Origin: Bugulina stolonifera
Taxonomy: Eukaryota > Bryozoa > Gymnolaemata > Cheilostomatida > Bugulidae
Assembly (NCBI GenBank): GCA_935421135.1
Contig: OW285188.1
Location: forward strand, 18,949,233 to 19,013,232
DNA: 64,000 bases
Direction: 5' to 3'
Made by a program: the position numbers and the translations under genes
The notes under the pieces: model-generated
Database searches by the model: none
The model's input: only the letters and a program-made list of their open reading frames with translations
Told to the model about the DNA's origin: nothing
Shown: one piece after another, positions 47,727-58,853 of the stretch
Layout of the letters: every line of letters begins with the position of its first letter
Position numbering within the stretch: position 1 is the first letter of the stretch

Positions 47727-49253
47727 AGCCTTCTTTCTTAGCTAAGCTAGTTCCAGCTCTAGGTCCTTTCGAACTTAGAAGCCCTTACTTACTACTAAGC
47801 AAGAACAGACAATTATAGATAATAACTCAGTATGATTTATGGGTCGTACCTACAGGTCACAGCAATAACTACAAGTCATCACACATACTACTTCAGTCTC
47901 TATGTAATGAGGAAGGTCTAGCACCACTCACAGGTCCTTCCCATACTTGTGTCTACCATACAATGCACAATACAAACATTGGCAGAAACATCACAATATT
48001 CCTACAGTAATCTTTTTATGCAAACCACTAGAATTACAATTTCTAGATCAGACAACTGTATGGCGGCCAGCAGGATTGATGTTTGCTTCGTGAGCTTTTT
48101 AAATCTCCTGCAAAGTAATTAATATTATTAGTATATTACCCATACACATTTTGCTAAGCCACGACATTCACTTTCTATGTGACAATTATATGTCGAATAT
48201 GGACTCTAGTATAAAGCTGCATGAAAATTCAATTCACAAAGAACTTGATATACAATTGAATTGACCAGTAAAAACCACAAAACATTAAAATTGTGATTAA
48301 AGAGCCAAGTTCAGACCAACAACAAGGGAATCAGGTTACAAGTTTTACTAACACCATTCTTTGGTCTTTTACAATAGTACAAAATATATTCCAAGTATCA
48401 TACATGTAGAATAAAACATTCTGAAATTTTTACAGGGATTCTTTGAACAGCAATACTCCAGCAAATCTTTGCAGTTTGCGATAATATATCTAAGGTGAAA
48501 ACTGTATTCTCACCACTATGGCCATGGCTATAGATTGACGTCCCTGAAAGAAATCTGCGCAAATATAATTTTTAAAGATTCTGAAGAGCCTGCCAAGTGA
48601 CTCATATTTAGCCTCGACTGATACGCCCATAACATGATGTCAGCTACACATGTTCACACTCTGACACATAGGAACTCTGACTAAGTGTCTCCGAACACAC
48701 CCAATTTTCACATTTTCACTTAAAGATCATCATGAGCTGTAGCAGTAACTACATTTGTACATGTAGATCGCAAGGAAAACACTGTTGCTTCTAACAAAAA
48801 TCCGTTTAGTAGTGAAACATCTGTACTGTAAACAGTTGAATTACCGACTTGGACCACATTGTTAAGGTAAAAGCAGGTAAGTAAACTATTAACAGGTAGA
48901 TCGGATGTAAATCTGTGTATAGTAACCATCTCCCATGGGCATGTAGAACCGCCAGTGTTTATTTACTTCCTCTACCAATTCATTCAAGTAAAGTAAAGCA
49001 ATAAACCAGGTTCTAGGCTATAATCCTGCAAAGCACACAATTTCCAACACTGATCACCATAAGATAATATAATAATCAGCATATTAACATTACTTACCTA
49101 GTAAATATCAAGTCAGTTTGGAGGCATGACCACCACAAGTGGGTGATATCCTCAAAATACCAGATACTAGTTGGAATACTCAACAGCTGCGAAAGGATGC
49201 CACTTGTTCAACCATGATAACTCAGAAAAATGATTACATACCTCAGCCATTAC

Positions 49254-52229
49254 TTATCCTGTATTGTTGGTCTGGTCTAAAAAATGTCTATTCAAAACAA
49301 TAGGGCTACAACATGTACATTTATAATAATACATGTATATTCGAAAAAAACTTACCTAAAACTGCACGCCGAAGCAATTTTTGCTTTTCTGCTGCATTCA
49401 GCAATATCAGGTCCATTTCATCTATTACAAGGAGAGGATTTTCATCTGCAGAATCCTCTGTAATAATATTATACTCGTGTCAATGAAATTACTGTTGAGT
49501 GAACTTTGCTCATCCTGTAAGTATCAGTATAAAGACATAGTAGACGTATAACAAGTCTACTCACCAGTATCTGTTTCATATTCCTCTTTCATGGGAATGA
49601 TACACTTACCAACTGCCTCCTTTATCACTTTGGCTGAGGCTTCGTTCATAAACATGGGCGAACCTAAAATTGTATTAAAACTACTGGGAGGGCCAGTTAA
49701 TAAGTAAAAATGATTTCATTATAAAATTCGATAAAATAGTAACACAGTTGCATACCTAACTTTTCAAGAGACAAGAGACTATTCGCAATATTCAAATTAA
49801 TGAAAATACAAATGTAAACATAGTTCTAGTTCACCATTTCCATTATTGTGCACAAAAGCACATGGTAACTGCTATGAAAACTCTTCAACCTACAAATGCA
49901 ACAATAGATTGATGCAATAGCACAAAATTTAAAACCGACTGCAATGTTGGCAATGAGGATAACATAAGCATAAAACTAACTTATTTAAGACGACAATTTA
50001 TTAAAAGAACTTATTTTTTTATACACGTTTCGTTTGAAACGACTTTAATTTTCTTTCTTTGAAGATCTTTTTTGTACCTAAACATAAATAAATGAAACCT
50101 TGGTAATTGGAGTCTGGTGCCACATAACTGATGATTTGATTGGCCTATATTCAAAGATCTATGATAATTTAAGTAACAGTCTATGTATTAGCAGAATTAC
50201 CAGTTAACAAACTAGCCTACCAGTTACCAAACACAAAAGATTGTGCATTTTGATATGATGATGCGGAAACATGTAGGCCTACACATCTGGATGCATCAAT
50301 ATGCAGGGCCCACTCATATTTCACATGGAACTTTTGGAATTTATTCAATGTCTTAGCGACCATTTTTCAGGCATAGGCCAACATTCAGCCAAGTTTTCGG
50401 CCCACTTCTGTCACAGAGTCGAGAGCACCCCACCCTAGCATGAGCCAAAAGCAATACCCTCACTACCGTGCAAAGAACCGTGCGCCGATGATCTAGGGAC
50501 GGCCTTTGGGCCTAGGCGGATGGCCACCTTCGAATTTTTATTAGCGATCTAGGTCGGTCCAAGAGGTAGTGAAAACACTAATAAGCTCAGAAATAAATAT
50601 ACTGTTATGATAAATGAAGATTGCATGCACAGCCCTTTTCACTATCTTACATGCAGCAATAACACATGCTTTGTAAGACATTACCTACATTGACTCACAC
50701 AAAGTTCATTGTCACGTTAGACTACCTAGGATGTGGAAGTGGCTTGCCTCATATGGGACAGTGGGCAACATGAGTTGGAACAGTATTTCATTTATTAGTT
50801 CACGAGTTATTAAAAGTTGTGCTGTACAGGTCAGTGCTACCTGTCATTTGTAGATTACTCAAAGTATCAGCAGGGATGTTCTATCTTTAAATCTCAAACT
50901 GCTCTCGGTAGAAAGCTGTTATGGTACTGGTTGTAATTGGTTCTGATGGATCTTGGTAGGGCCTATGCCTTTGGTCTGGGCTCTCATTTGTATCTGACTA
51001 TTGTTGCAATGTTGCTGGACATAAACATATATCCAATAACGTCAACACTGTGAATAAGACATTGTGATATATTAAATATGCACTCCCCTATGCTTCTGTA
51101 CACACAAAACTAGTAGCATACACAAAGACGTTTTGAAAGTGGACAGTTCAACACCGGACAATTTGAAATGCTTAACCCCAACTACCAGATTTTAACTAAT
51201 TTTTATTTTCAATGTTGTTTTTTATTTAATTAAATTAATTAATTAAAATTAATTATCTGCAAGTTGTGTTCTTCTAAATGCAATCCACACGATTTCGAAC
51301 TGTCCTGTTTCGAACTGTCCAGTTGTGAAATGTCCTGCTTCGAACTGTCTTTTTCGAAATGTCCCTTTACCAATAATATAATGCGAATGTTAAATGTATA
51401 AAATTTATAGTTAACATAAACATGATAAATATCTGAATTATAATAATTATTATATTTTTATTATTAAATTTAAAATTAAATTATTATAATACAAAATATA
51501 TTACCTTTGTTATTATAATAATTATTATAATATTATGTTAATGTAAATATAATAATAGTAATAAGTAGTATAAATGTTCTATCATTGAGAATAAATGAAA
51601 CATTAACATATTGTAATAATAATAATTTAATAATAATTATATAATTTAATAACATAATGATAATTATTATCTTATGATATCAATTATAATAAATTATTAC
51701 CTTGGTTTCTCCAACAAACTTTTTGGACTTTCGACCTTCAGTATCATTAGATAACTGAAATAAGAATAGAATTGCCAACGTATATGTATAAAGATTGCAA
51801 AGATGGTAAAAGGACTTCTAATCTGTAGAGTAGGCTAGTGGAGCGGCATGTAATATCGGAAATAACGGAAATGAGTCGTATAAATGAAATATAAGATGCT
51901 GCTGCTCGCTGTTTGATAGGTTGGGAATTCCAAATAATGCTTTTATCTCTCAAAATCTTTCTTCTGCATCTTAATCAGCTTATCTAATAATGTAACATAC
52001 TTCTTTGTATACTAAAGATTAGTATACTATTAATCTTTTCCCAAAATTTTTGTTTTTATAAGAAGAGAAACCGGCGAGTCTGTTAGCGAGTCTGAACGTC
52101 AAAATTGATGGGACGATATACCTGTTGCAACGTAGAATCGTCCGCTGTAGGACTGTCCGATTTGTCCGGACGGCACCACGGCATCCACTCTTTGACGCCA
52201 CAGTGGCCACTTGACACCAGGGCGTCCAT
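49254..52229 (-). CDS. Tentative small gene of unknown function
   Basis: Coding-like exons read on the minus strand: 52122-52229 (ATG; MDALVSSGHCGVKEWMPW, Cys- and Trp-containing), 51701-51754 (LSNDTEGRKSKKFVGETK), 49565-49663 (SPMFMNEASAKVIKEAVG, then KCIIPMKEEYETDT), 49356-49457 (ENPLLVIDEMDLILLNAAEK) and a terminal exon 49254-49276. Donors and acceptors are good, and phases match everywhere except between exons 2 and 3. There a small exon of length 3n+1 is probably missing from my model. Exon 3 has two donors in the same phase (gtaagt inside it and gtgagt at its end). Summed length is about 127 residues plus the missing exon. No family is recognised. It may be a short regulatory protein or a decaying gene. 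Confidence 0.4.
51400..51700. repeat. AT-rich palindromic tract
   Basis: Nearly pure A/T with repeated aataattattataat self-complementary blocks, lying in the intron just after the tentative exon 51701-51754. It is likely hard to assemble accurately. Confidence 0.6.
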
Positions 52230-52559
52230 TGACGCGATTTCAGTTTTACTATGATACACATCGAGTTAAATGAAGTCGATTGCGGTGTTTCCCAAAGCTA
52301 TACAAAAGCTAAGTGTGGCCATTGAAATAGATAAGCGCCATTTCTGTTTCCATTAGCAATATTATTAATCAATATCAATGTCATAGTGTTATTTAGTTCT
52401 ATTGCATTCCTGTTTTTATAATTACGTACATTATTTATTCGTGAGAATGTGGTGCAATTACTACGTTTATATCTATGCTCATTTTTTTTAAAAACATAGT
52501 TGTATGACAGGGGCGTAACTTTTGAAAAATTTTTGGGGTGGCTAGAGGTCGGGTGTTTA

Positions 52560-52665
52560 TGCAGGCCAGCGGCCTGCCCGAGCGCGAAGCGCGAGGGCGG
52601 GGTGGGTGCGGGAGGGGCGCAGCGCCCTCCCGCAAGGGGGGTCCGGGGGTCTCCCCCGGAAAAAA
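52560..52665. repeat. GC-rich island inside the transposon
   Basis: In a genome near 35% GC this segment is strikingly G/C-rich and made of nested short hairpins: gcgcgaagcgcg, gggcgcagcgccc, gggagg/cctccc, and ccgggggtctcccccgg. It looks like stacked stem-loops rather than a CpG promoter. Confidence 0.7.
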
Positions 52666-53140
52666 ATTGGAAAACTACTACCTAGATATGCAATTTCGGG
52701 ACGTTTAAGGTGTAAAATTACTGCTCAAAATAATTGGGTATTAGATATGTATAGTCAAGTAAATCAAAGTAGAACAAGACAGTTGAAATTTTTCATGGTG
52801 TGATACATTAAACTGAGCTTTTCATAAACAGATATAGAATAAGTTTGAGCGCCGAAAAAATATAGGCTAAATTGGTTCTCTAAGTAATTATTCCTCACTA
52901 CTAAAGCTTCACTAGAAATTAGACCTATATTATCTCAACTAGGCCACCTTAAGCACACTAGATATGACATTACTAGTACTGGCTAGTCTACTTAAACTAC
53001 TGACCAGGATACTATCATGGCACAAAATAAAACTATAGAAACAAAAAAATAATAAACGGATAAGTCTGCTAACACTAGCACCAAAAGATTTTGCATTTTC
53101 ATTCTTCAGAAAAAATATTTTTTCCTACACTGACAAGAAT

Positions 53141-53346
53141 AAGAACAGAATCAATTAATTAAATAATACAAAATATATTATTATTACAATTTATTATTAT
53201 AATAATAATAATAATAATAAATTATAATAATAATATATTTTGTATTATTTAATTAATTGATTCTGTTCTTATAATTAATAAATTGATATTTATATAATAA
53301 TAATAATTATTATTATAATATATAAATATCAATTTATTAATTATTA
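53141..53346. repeat. Two adjacent long AT hairpins inside the transposon
   Basis: Hairpin 1 (53141-53270) has arms of over 50 bases beginning aagaacagaatcaattaatt. Hairpin 2 (53272-53346) begins taattaataaattgatattt. Both are close to perfect and made of A/T trinucleotide runs at the tip. Confidence 0.8.
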
Positions 53347-54598
53347 TTATATTTTATTAATGTCTATTTTTAATAACATCAAAACCCCACTCATGTAGCT
53401 ACCAAATCTAGCAATAAGCTTTGCTCACATACATACTAACAATCTACTTAGAAGCCTATACAATGTTCATCTTTTTATTGGAGGATGGAGGTTGTAAAGA
53501 AGCAGTTATAACTTAAAAAGTAGCAACAAGTTATTTGGTCTGTACGGAAAATTCCAAGTTATGTAGCTTGAGATTAAGGTAATTCATGGAGCCGGTTTGG
53601 CTTTATATTCAATATTCTACATATTATGCAACTACAATTATAAGTAGCTACAAACCTTGGGCTAACTACCCTGATTGTAATTAATGATTGGCTATTTCTA
53701 GTAATCCAATAATTTGATTGGTTTTTGGGAAAGTAGCGTGTCGCATAAACTATATTCTATACTTTAGAAATCTTTAGAAATCCGTAGTAAGGAAAACTTT
53801 ACCGCGGTCATAGGAGAAGATAACTCTATGGCCGCCGTAGAATTGATACCCCTGAATTCAAAAACACCATTTTTGGCCCACTTTGTTTTGAAATTTAGGG
53901 GCGGCCATGCCGCTCTGCCGCCCCTAAAGTTACGGCCCTGTATGATATAAAACCTTCAAAACCAGTATAATGATTATAATAACTGATTAATAGTATACTA
54001 AACTTTGTGAAAAGATATTTGTAATGTACATTTTACTATATCATTTTAGCAACAAATCACAATTTAGAGCAACAGAGTCAGATGAAACAATGTAACAGCC
54101 TGAATACATAAACCTCACTTGATCCACTTTCTATAATTCCATACAATTCTTATATTTAAAATTACTGTATTTGGATGGCTTTGGTATTTGACACTTTACT
54201 CTATTAGGTGGACCAAATATGGAAGGACAACTTCTAATCGTGATCGATAGCTTATGATTTCTAATGCTTTTACATGTAGACCACTAACAATAGAATAAAT
54301 ATACATGTAAACATAATACGTTATCCCTTTTAAATTACTATTGCAGCCAGTATAAAGTACGATGTCTATAGTGAGAGTTACAATTTTATTCCAAGTCAAC
54401 AAATAGGCAAATGGTACAAAAAAACCCGAGACTTCTTTCATGTAAAAATACAGCATCCACATCCAAACTTGCCAAGTCTCCAGAAAGATACTCCAGATTT
54501 TGAAACTCTGCTCCCATATTGCCAAAAGCTCCCTTTTTCCTCCAAATTTTCACTAAATTTATTACTTCTAGCATAAAGACTAAGCAATTTATCAAATT

Positions 54599-54675
54599 TT
54601 ATGAGCACAGCCACGGTGTTTCAATCAGAACACCGCATATTTTGCAAGTGGGGTATTTCTGTGGGTCATTCAAAC
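54599..54675 (-). CDS. Candidate terminal exon of an unknown gene
   Basis: After an acceptor (ggttacag) the minus strand reads NDPQKYPTCKICGVLIETPW then LCS and a stop. The CxxC and later Cys could be half of a small zinc-binding unit. No partner exons were found upstream, so this may be a fragment or chance. Confidence 0.22.
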
Positions 54676-55642
54676 CTGTAACCGTGAGATGGCTGCTCAG
54701 TTTGCTAGTTAGCATTACGGATAGTGATAAGCTACAGGACAGTCTAGTATTGGATTATTATGGATATTTCCACTATGCACAACAAGAGAATAACAATATT
54801 TTTATAGAATATTGGAATATTTATATTGTTAATTCACATTCAAGGTAACTCCGACATGAGCCTATATAAGCCCACATTTTATGTAAAAGTATAAGGTAGA
54901 GCAAAAAAAAATATAACATCAGATTAATACAACAGTGTAAGAAAGAATGTGCATACATTATAGGGAACAATACAGAAATATATGACAAGACAACCTCAAA
55001 TTGGTCGACAACATCAAATTGGTTGTACAGGGCCTGTACATTATCAATGAAATACAATAATTCAGTAGGTCTTCAAATAGGTCAATATGATAGCATTACA
55101 GCAGTGTACCATTATATACACAAATTTGAATAGTACATAATATAATTATCGTCTTCGTAGTTGGGTTGCACTTTCAATTCTTGTAATTATCCACATATAC
55201 ATGCATACAGATGTGGAGGCGTACTCAATAACATCTAACAAGGCCGGTTAGCTTGATGTTATTCTAATTCTGCTGCGTGATTCAGTAAACCTAAAACCAG
55301 AAAAAACTATTTCAAAAAATACAAGATTGCAACACACTAGTTCAAAACATTCTGGTGATTCAGACAATTTTAGTAGTTCTTGTGTATAAGCCTATACACT
55401 TGCATATAGTTTGCTGTAGCTCCACATAACTACTTTCTGCATATTGCATAGTCTGTGTAATAGGCCACAGTGTTCTTTCGCATAATGTATAGCCTAGTTG
55501 TTTTATAGTTGCATACATGTATTTTGTATAAATTTCCTGCATCCAACCTAGAGGGACCGACCTTTTCTATCGTACCTCGGCTGCCAGTTTCTATGTCCTA
55601 GTCGTCCTGACCAATATCAGAACCAGCTGGAAGTGCTTTTAG

Positions 55643-55724
55643 TATAAAAGTAAAAAGCGTTCTCTGTATTAATCAGTAGTTCCTGAGCATCCAATAAAGT
55701 CACATCTATTTACTTATATCAATT
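55643..55724 (+). mobile_element. LTR-like promoter/polyA module 3
   Basis: tataaaa (55643) and AATAAA (55693) are 50 bases apart, followed by gtcacatctatttacttata. The downstream words closely parallel those after 43603, supporting a shared family. Element boundaries are not resolved. Confidence 0.4.
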
Positions 55725-56281
55725 GACTTCCCTTAACCTACGGGAACTGACCGTGTTAGAGCAGCTAGGGTAAGGTAGAGCCCATGTATTCACGACAGAA
55801 CACACAAGGAACACTTGGACCAATGGATCGTCTCACAAACTAAAGGTTGAATTAGTCAGTCTAACAGTCTGTATTCACTCTGTGCGTTTAATTGAGAGCT
55901 AATAGACCACTCTCGGTCCCTCTCTTATACCAGTAAATCGGAACAGCATAATCGATAATGTATCAGTCAAAATAAAATATCATGAGAAAAAACTAAAAAT
56001 AGTAATACTAATCTAAATAGGCCTACTTATACAGTATACACTATAGTAATGATTACCTTTGAATACCCTTGAAGAATAGAATACTCTTGAATTTAGCAAG
56101 GGGAGTACCTCAGTTTAACAGTGTGTTTTAGACAGTGATTCATGTTATTACAGCGTACTGCTGTTTTCGATTGGGATTGAGTTGGATAAATCGTTGAGAC
56201 ATGCACGTCGGTTTGTGTTCTTTTCATCAGGTTAATTTAGCCTTTATTCACTGTGTCACATATAGTGAGCGGCAAGAAGCT

Positions 56282-56525
56282 GTTTTAGTAGGTACTATTT
56301 GAGGCAGTTATTTTTATAGGTTCTCCCCTTGCAGCTGAGCCGGTGGTCATAGTGAAATTTGCTTTGCCATTTGATATTTCATCATAGACAGCCGTCAGGT
56401 CTCCGTGTTGGTCCTCGTCCTGCAGTATTTATGTCACAAGGGCTAGTCTGTGGTCTCTTCTCCTTTCATAGAGATTCTGTAGTCCCAGCTCAGCTTTGGC
56501 TGCAGTCACGCTCTCTGTTCCTCTG
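56282..56525 (-). pseudogene. Possible LINE-derived coding fragment
   Basis: The minus strand reads GTESVTAAKAELGLQNLYER, RRDHRLALVT and a stop. After a frame change it continues ILQDEDQHGDLTAVYDEI and SNGKANFTMTT. The composition is coding-like, and the ERRRxHR pattern followed by KIL/ILQ recalls the C-terminal end of LINE-type polymerases. The frame break shows it is not functional as read. Assignment is weak. Confidence 0.4.
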
Positions 56526-57140
56526 AAGCTGCACAGCCCTATTTTTAACTATTGAAATTTTAAATATTTAAATACCTTTCTTTTGATTAATAACAAACAT
56601 AGCATTTAACACTCAGGAAAGCCTCAATTACCATTATGATCTTGCAGTCTTGGTGTGTTTGGCCATAGGCTAGGGTAGGGGTTACAGCAACCTGCTATTT
56701 ACTCTATTCTTCACGAGTGGCTTTATTTTTCATTGTTATTGATTATAATAACAATAATAATAATAATAATATAATAATAATAATATATTAATTATAATTA
56801 ATAATTATAATCACAATGATTGGTTTAGTTTGCTTATTTTACCTACAAGTTACTTTAGTAAACTCTGCTTTAGTTTTAAGTTTAAGTTTTATTTTAAATT
56901 TATAAAAAAGAAATGAAATTAAAATTTCATTAATCATTATCATATCACTAGGTCTAAAAGTAAATAATTATAATATAATTGAAATTTTCATAAATAAGTA
57001 ATAAAAATATTTTATCTTATCTTTTATCTATCTTTCTTATGATTATTAATTATTATCCACTTTACAGTGGCAATCAGTAGTTCTAAGCTCCAATTGTAAA
57101 GTCAGTGTTATCGGTATTTAGAGATTAATTATTCATTTAT

Positions 57141-57532
57141 TGTTGTGGAATGATATAAAATATAAATACAATTCTGATTAGAATATTTTTTCTGTTGAAG
57201 CCTAGTGTAATAGATTTGATTGCTGCCATTTTTTTCCTTTAATCTCAAAGATACAAGACCTTATTTTTTTATATATCATAACCCTTTATTATTATTATCT
57301 TCGAGATTATAAATATCTCTATCTTCTTATTGGTCATAACATGGACCAATAAGATTGTCCTAATTTGCATAACTACATGTATATAAAGAGGTGATTTTTG
57401 TTCTGTTGATCAGTTTTGAGTTTATCGCTCATACTCATTTTTTCTTTCTAGGTTACAAATAAAATATCATTAAAAGCCCTAAATCACTCAATACTGATAT
57501 TTAGGCCGAACCACAAGAGCAAGAATATCACA
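57141..57532 (+). mobile_element. 5' LTR of the Ty3/gypsy element (start approximate)
   Basis: A TATA box (57380-57387) and AATAAA (57458-57463) precede a CA end next to a primer binding site, as expected for U3-R-U5. The left end is placed at a TGTTGTGG, giving about 392 bp. This is provisional because the 3' LTR needed for comparison is outside the window. Confidence 0.5.
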
Positions 57533-57534
57533 GT

Positions 57535-57551
57535 TGGCGACTCCGGTGGGA
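57535..57551 (+). other. Primer binding site for reverse transcription
   Basis: tggcgactccggtggga begins two bases after the presumed LTR end. TGG at the start pairs with tRNA CCA. The donor tRNA was not identified from this sequence. Confidence 0.65.
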
Positions 57552-58821
57552 CTGCTTCAAGAGCAGACAACTTTGGACAGAGTTCCTACTATACTGAGCG
57601 GTAGGACTGCTTCAAGAGCAGACAACTTTGGACAGAGTTCCTACTATACTGAGCGGTAGGACTGCTTCAAGAGCAGACAACTTTGGACAGAGTTCCTACT
57701 ATACTGAGCGGTAGGACTGCTTCAAGAGCAGACAACTTTGGTGAATCAGAAGTTATCCCTGCTATACTTAGCGGTAGGGACAGGTTAATACCTTTAATCC
57801 CTAGGTACACTGGGCTTTGGTACAACCTTGAGTTGTATATCGGCTACAGAAAACCGTATTGGGTGTTCCCTGGCAACCCTCACTTGCCTGTTGGAACTAC
57901 TGGTATTAACTCACTCAGAGTGAGGAGGTTGGTAGTTCAAGGAACACCATACCTATCAGCAAAAACTGCTTCAAGAGCAGACAACCTTGGACAGAGTTCC
58001 TACTATACTGAGCGGTAGGACTGCTTCAAGAGCAGACAACTTCGGTGAATCAGAAGTTATCCCTGCTATACTTAGCGGTAGGGACAGGTTAATACCTTTA
58101 ATCCCTAGGTACACTGGGCTTTGGTACAACCTTGAGTTGTATATCGGCTTCAGAAAACCGTATTGGGTGTTCCCTGGCAACCCTCACTTGCCTGTTGGAA
58201 CTACTGGTATTAACTCACTCAGAGTGAGGGGGTTGGTAGTTCAAGGAACACCATACCTATCAACAAAAACTGCTTCAAGAGCAGACAACTTTGGTGAATC
58301 AGAAGTTATCCCTGCTATACTTAGCGGTAGGGACAGGTTAATACCTTTAATCCCTAGGTACACTGGGCTTTGGTACAACCTTGAGTTGTATATCGGCTAC
58401 AGAAAACCGTATTGGGTGTTCCCTGGCAACCCTCACTTGCCTGTTGGAACTACTGGTATTAACTCACTCAGAGTGAGGAGGTTGGTAGTTCAAGGAACAC
58501 CATACCTATCAGCAAAAACTGCTTCAAGAGCAGACAACCTTGGACAGAGTTTCTACTATACTGAGCGGTAGGACTGCTTCAAGAGCAGACAACTTCGGTG
58601 AATCAGAAGTTATCCCTGCTATACTTAGCGGTAGGGACAGGTTAATACCTTTAATCCCTAGGTACACTGGGCTTTGGTACGACCTTGAGTTGTATATCGG
58701 CTTCAGAAAACCGTATTGGGTGTTCCCTGGCAACCCTCACTTGCCTGTTGGAACTACTGGTATTAACTCACTCAGAGTGAGGGGGTTGGTAGTTCAAGGA
58801 ACACCATACCTATCAGCAAAA
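57551..58821 (+). repeat. Higher-order tandem repeat in the retrotransposon leader
   Basis: Units all begin actgcttcaagagcagacaa and come in two exact lengths: short (S, 55 bp) and long (L, 249 bp). Starts are 57551 S, 57606 S, 57661 S, 57716 L, 57965 S, 58020 L, 58269 L, 58518 S, 58573 L. Shared substitutions show L1=L3-like and L2=L4-like, so block L-S-L (553 bp, 57716-58268) was duplicated as a whole (58269-58821). L is 83 codons and open in one frame, whereas S shifts the frame and brings a stop. The array fills the space between the primer binding site and gag. Confidence 0.9.
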
Positions 58822-58853
58822 ACTGCTAGAAGAGCAGATAAATACAACTTACA

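Larger units (their letters stand above)
42960..49253. other. Long region without a recognisable gene
   Basis: Only AT-rich non-coding DNA, short palindromes of acatgtacatgt type, LTR-like modules and a microsatellite are seen. Open frames here are under 90 codons, lack coding-like composition and have no convincing splice context. Confidence 0.5.
52508..53940. mobile_element. Non-autonomous DNA transposon with inverted ends and TATGA duplication
   Basis: The left end CAGGGGCGTAACTTT and the right end (reverse complement CAGGGCCGTAACTTT) are inverted copies. They are flanked by TATGA on both sides (52503-52507 and 53941-53945). A subterminal hairpin with taggggcggc arms lies near the right end. 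No transposase is seen in 1.43 kb. CAGGGGCG-type ends recall hAT-like elements, but those make 8-bp duplications, so the class is open. Confidence 0.65.
53946..57140. other. Region with few recognisable features
   Basis: Mostly AT-rich non-coding DNA between the transposon and the LTR retrotransposon. It holds an isolated candidate exon (54599-54675), an LTR-like module (55643-55724), a LINE-like fragment (about 56282-56525) and A/T simple repeats (56740-57060). Open frames around 54196-54848 overlap each other on both strands and are not supported as genes. Confidence 0.45.

Noticed and set aside
54196..54848. Overlapping open frames of about 109 codons on both strands
   Set aside because: They overlap one another, have no splice context or recognised motif, and lie in AT-rich DNA. 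Chance is most likely, though part of the minus-strand 54386-54595 frame looks mildly coding-like.
57987..58571. 194-codon frame as an independent gene
   Set aside because: It is produced entirely by the leader tandem repeat, and the same peptide recurs in each long unit. Treated as a repeat with possible coding potential.
57551..58821. CRISPR-like array
   Set aside because: Units are long, contiguous and without unique spacers, in a eukaryotic retrotransposon.
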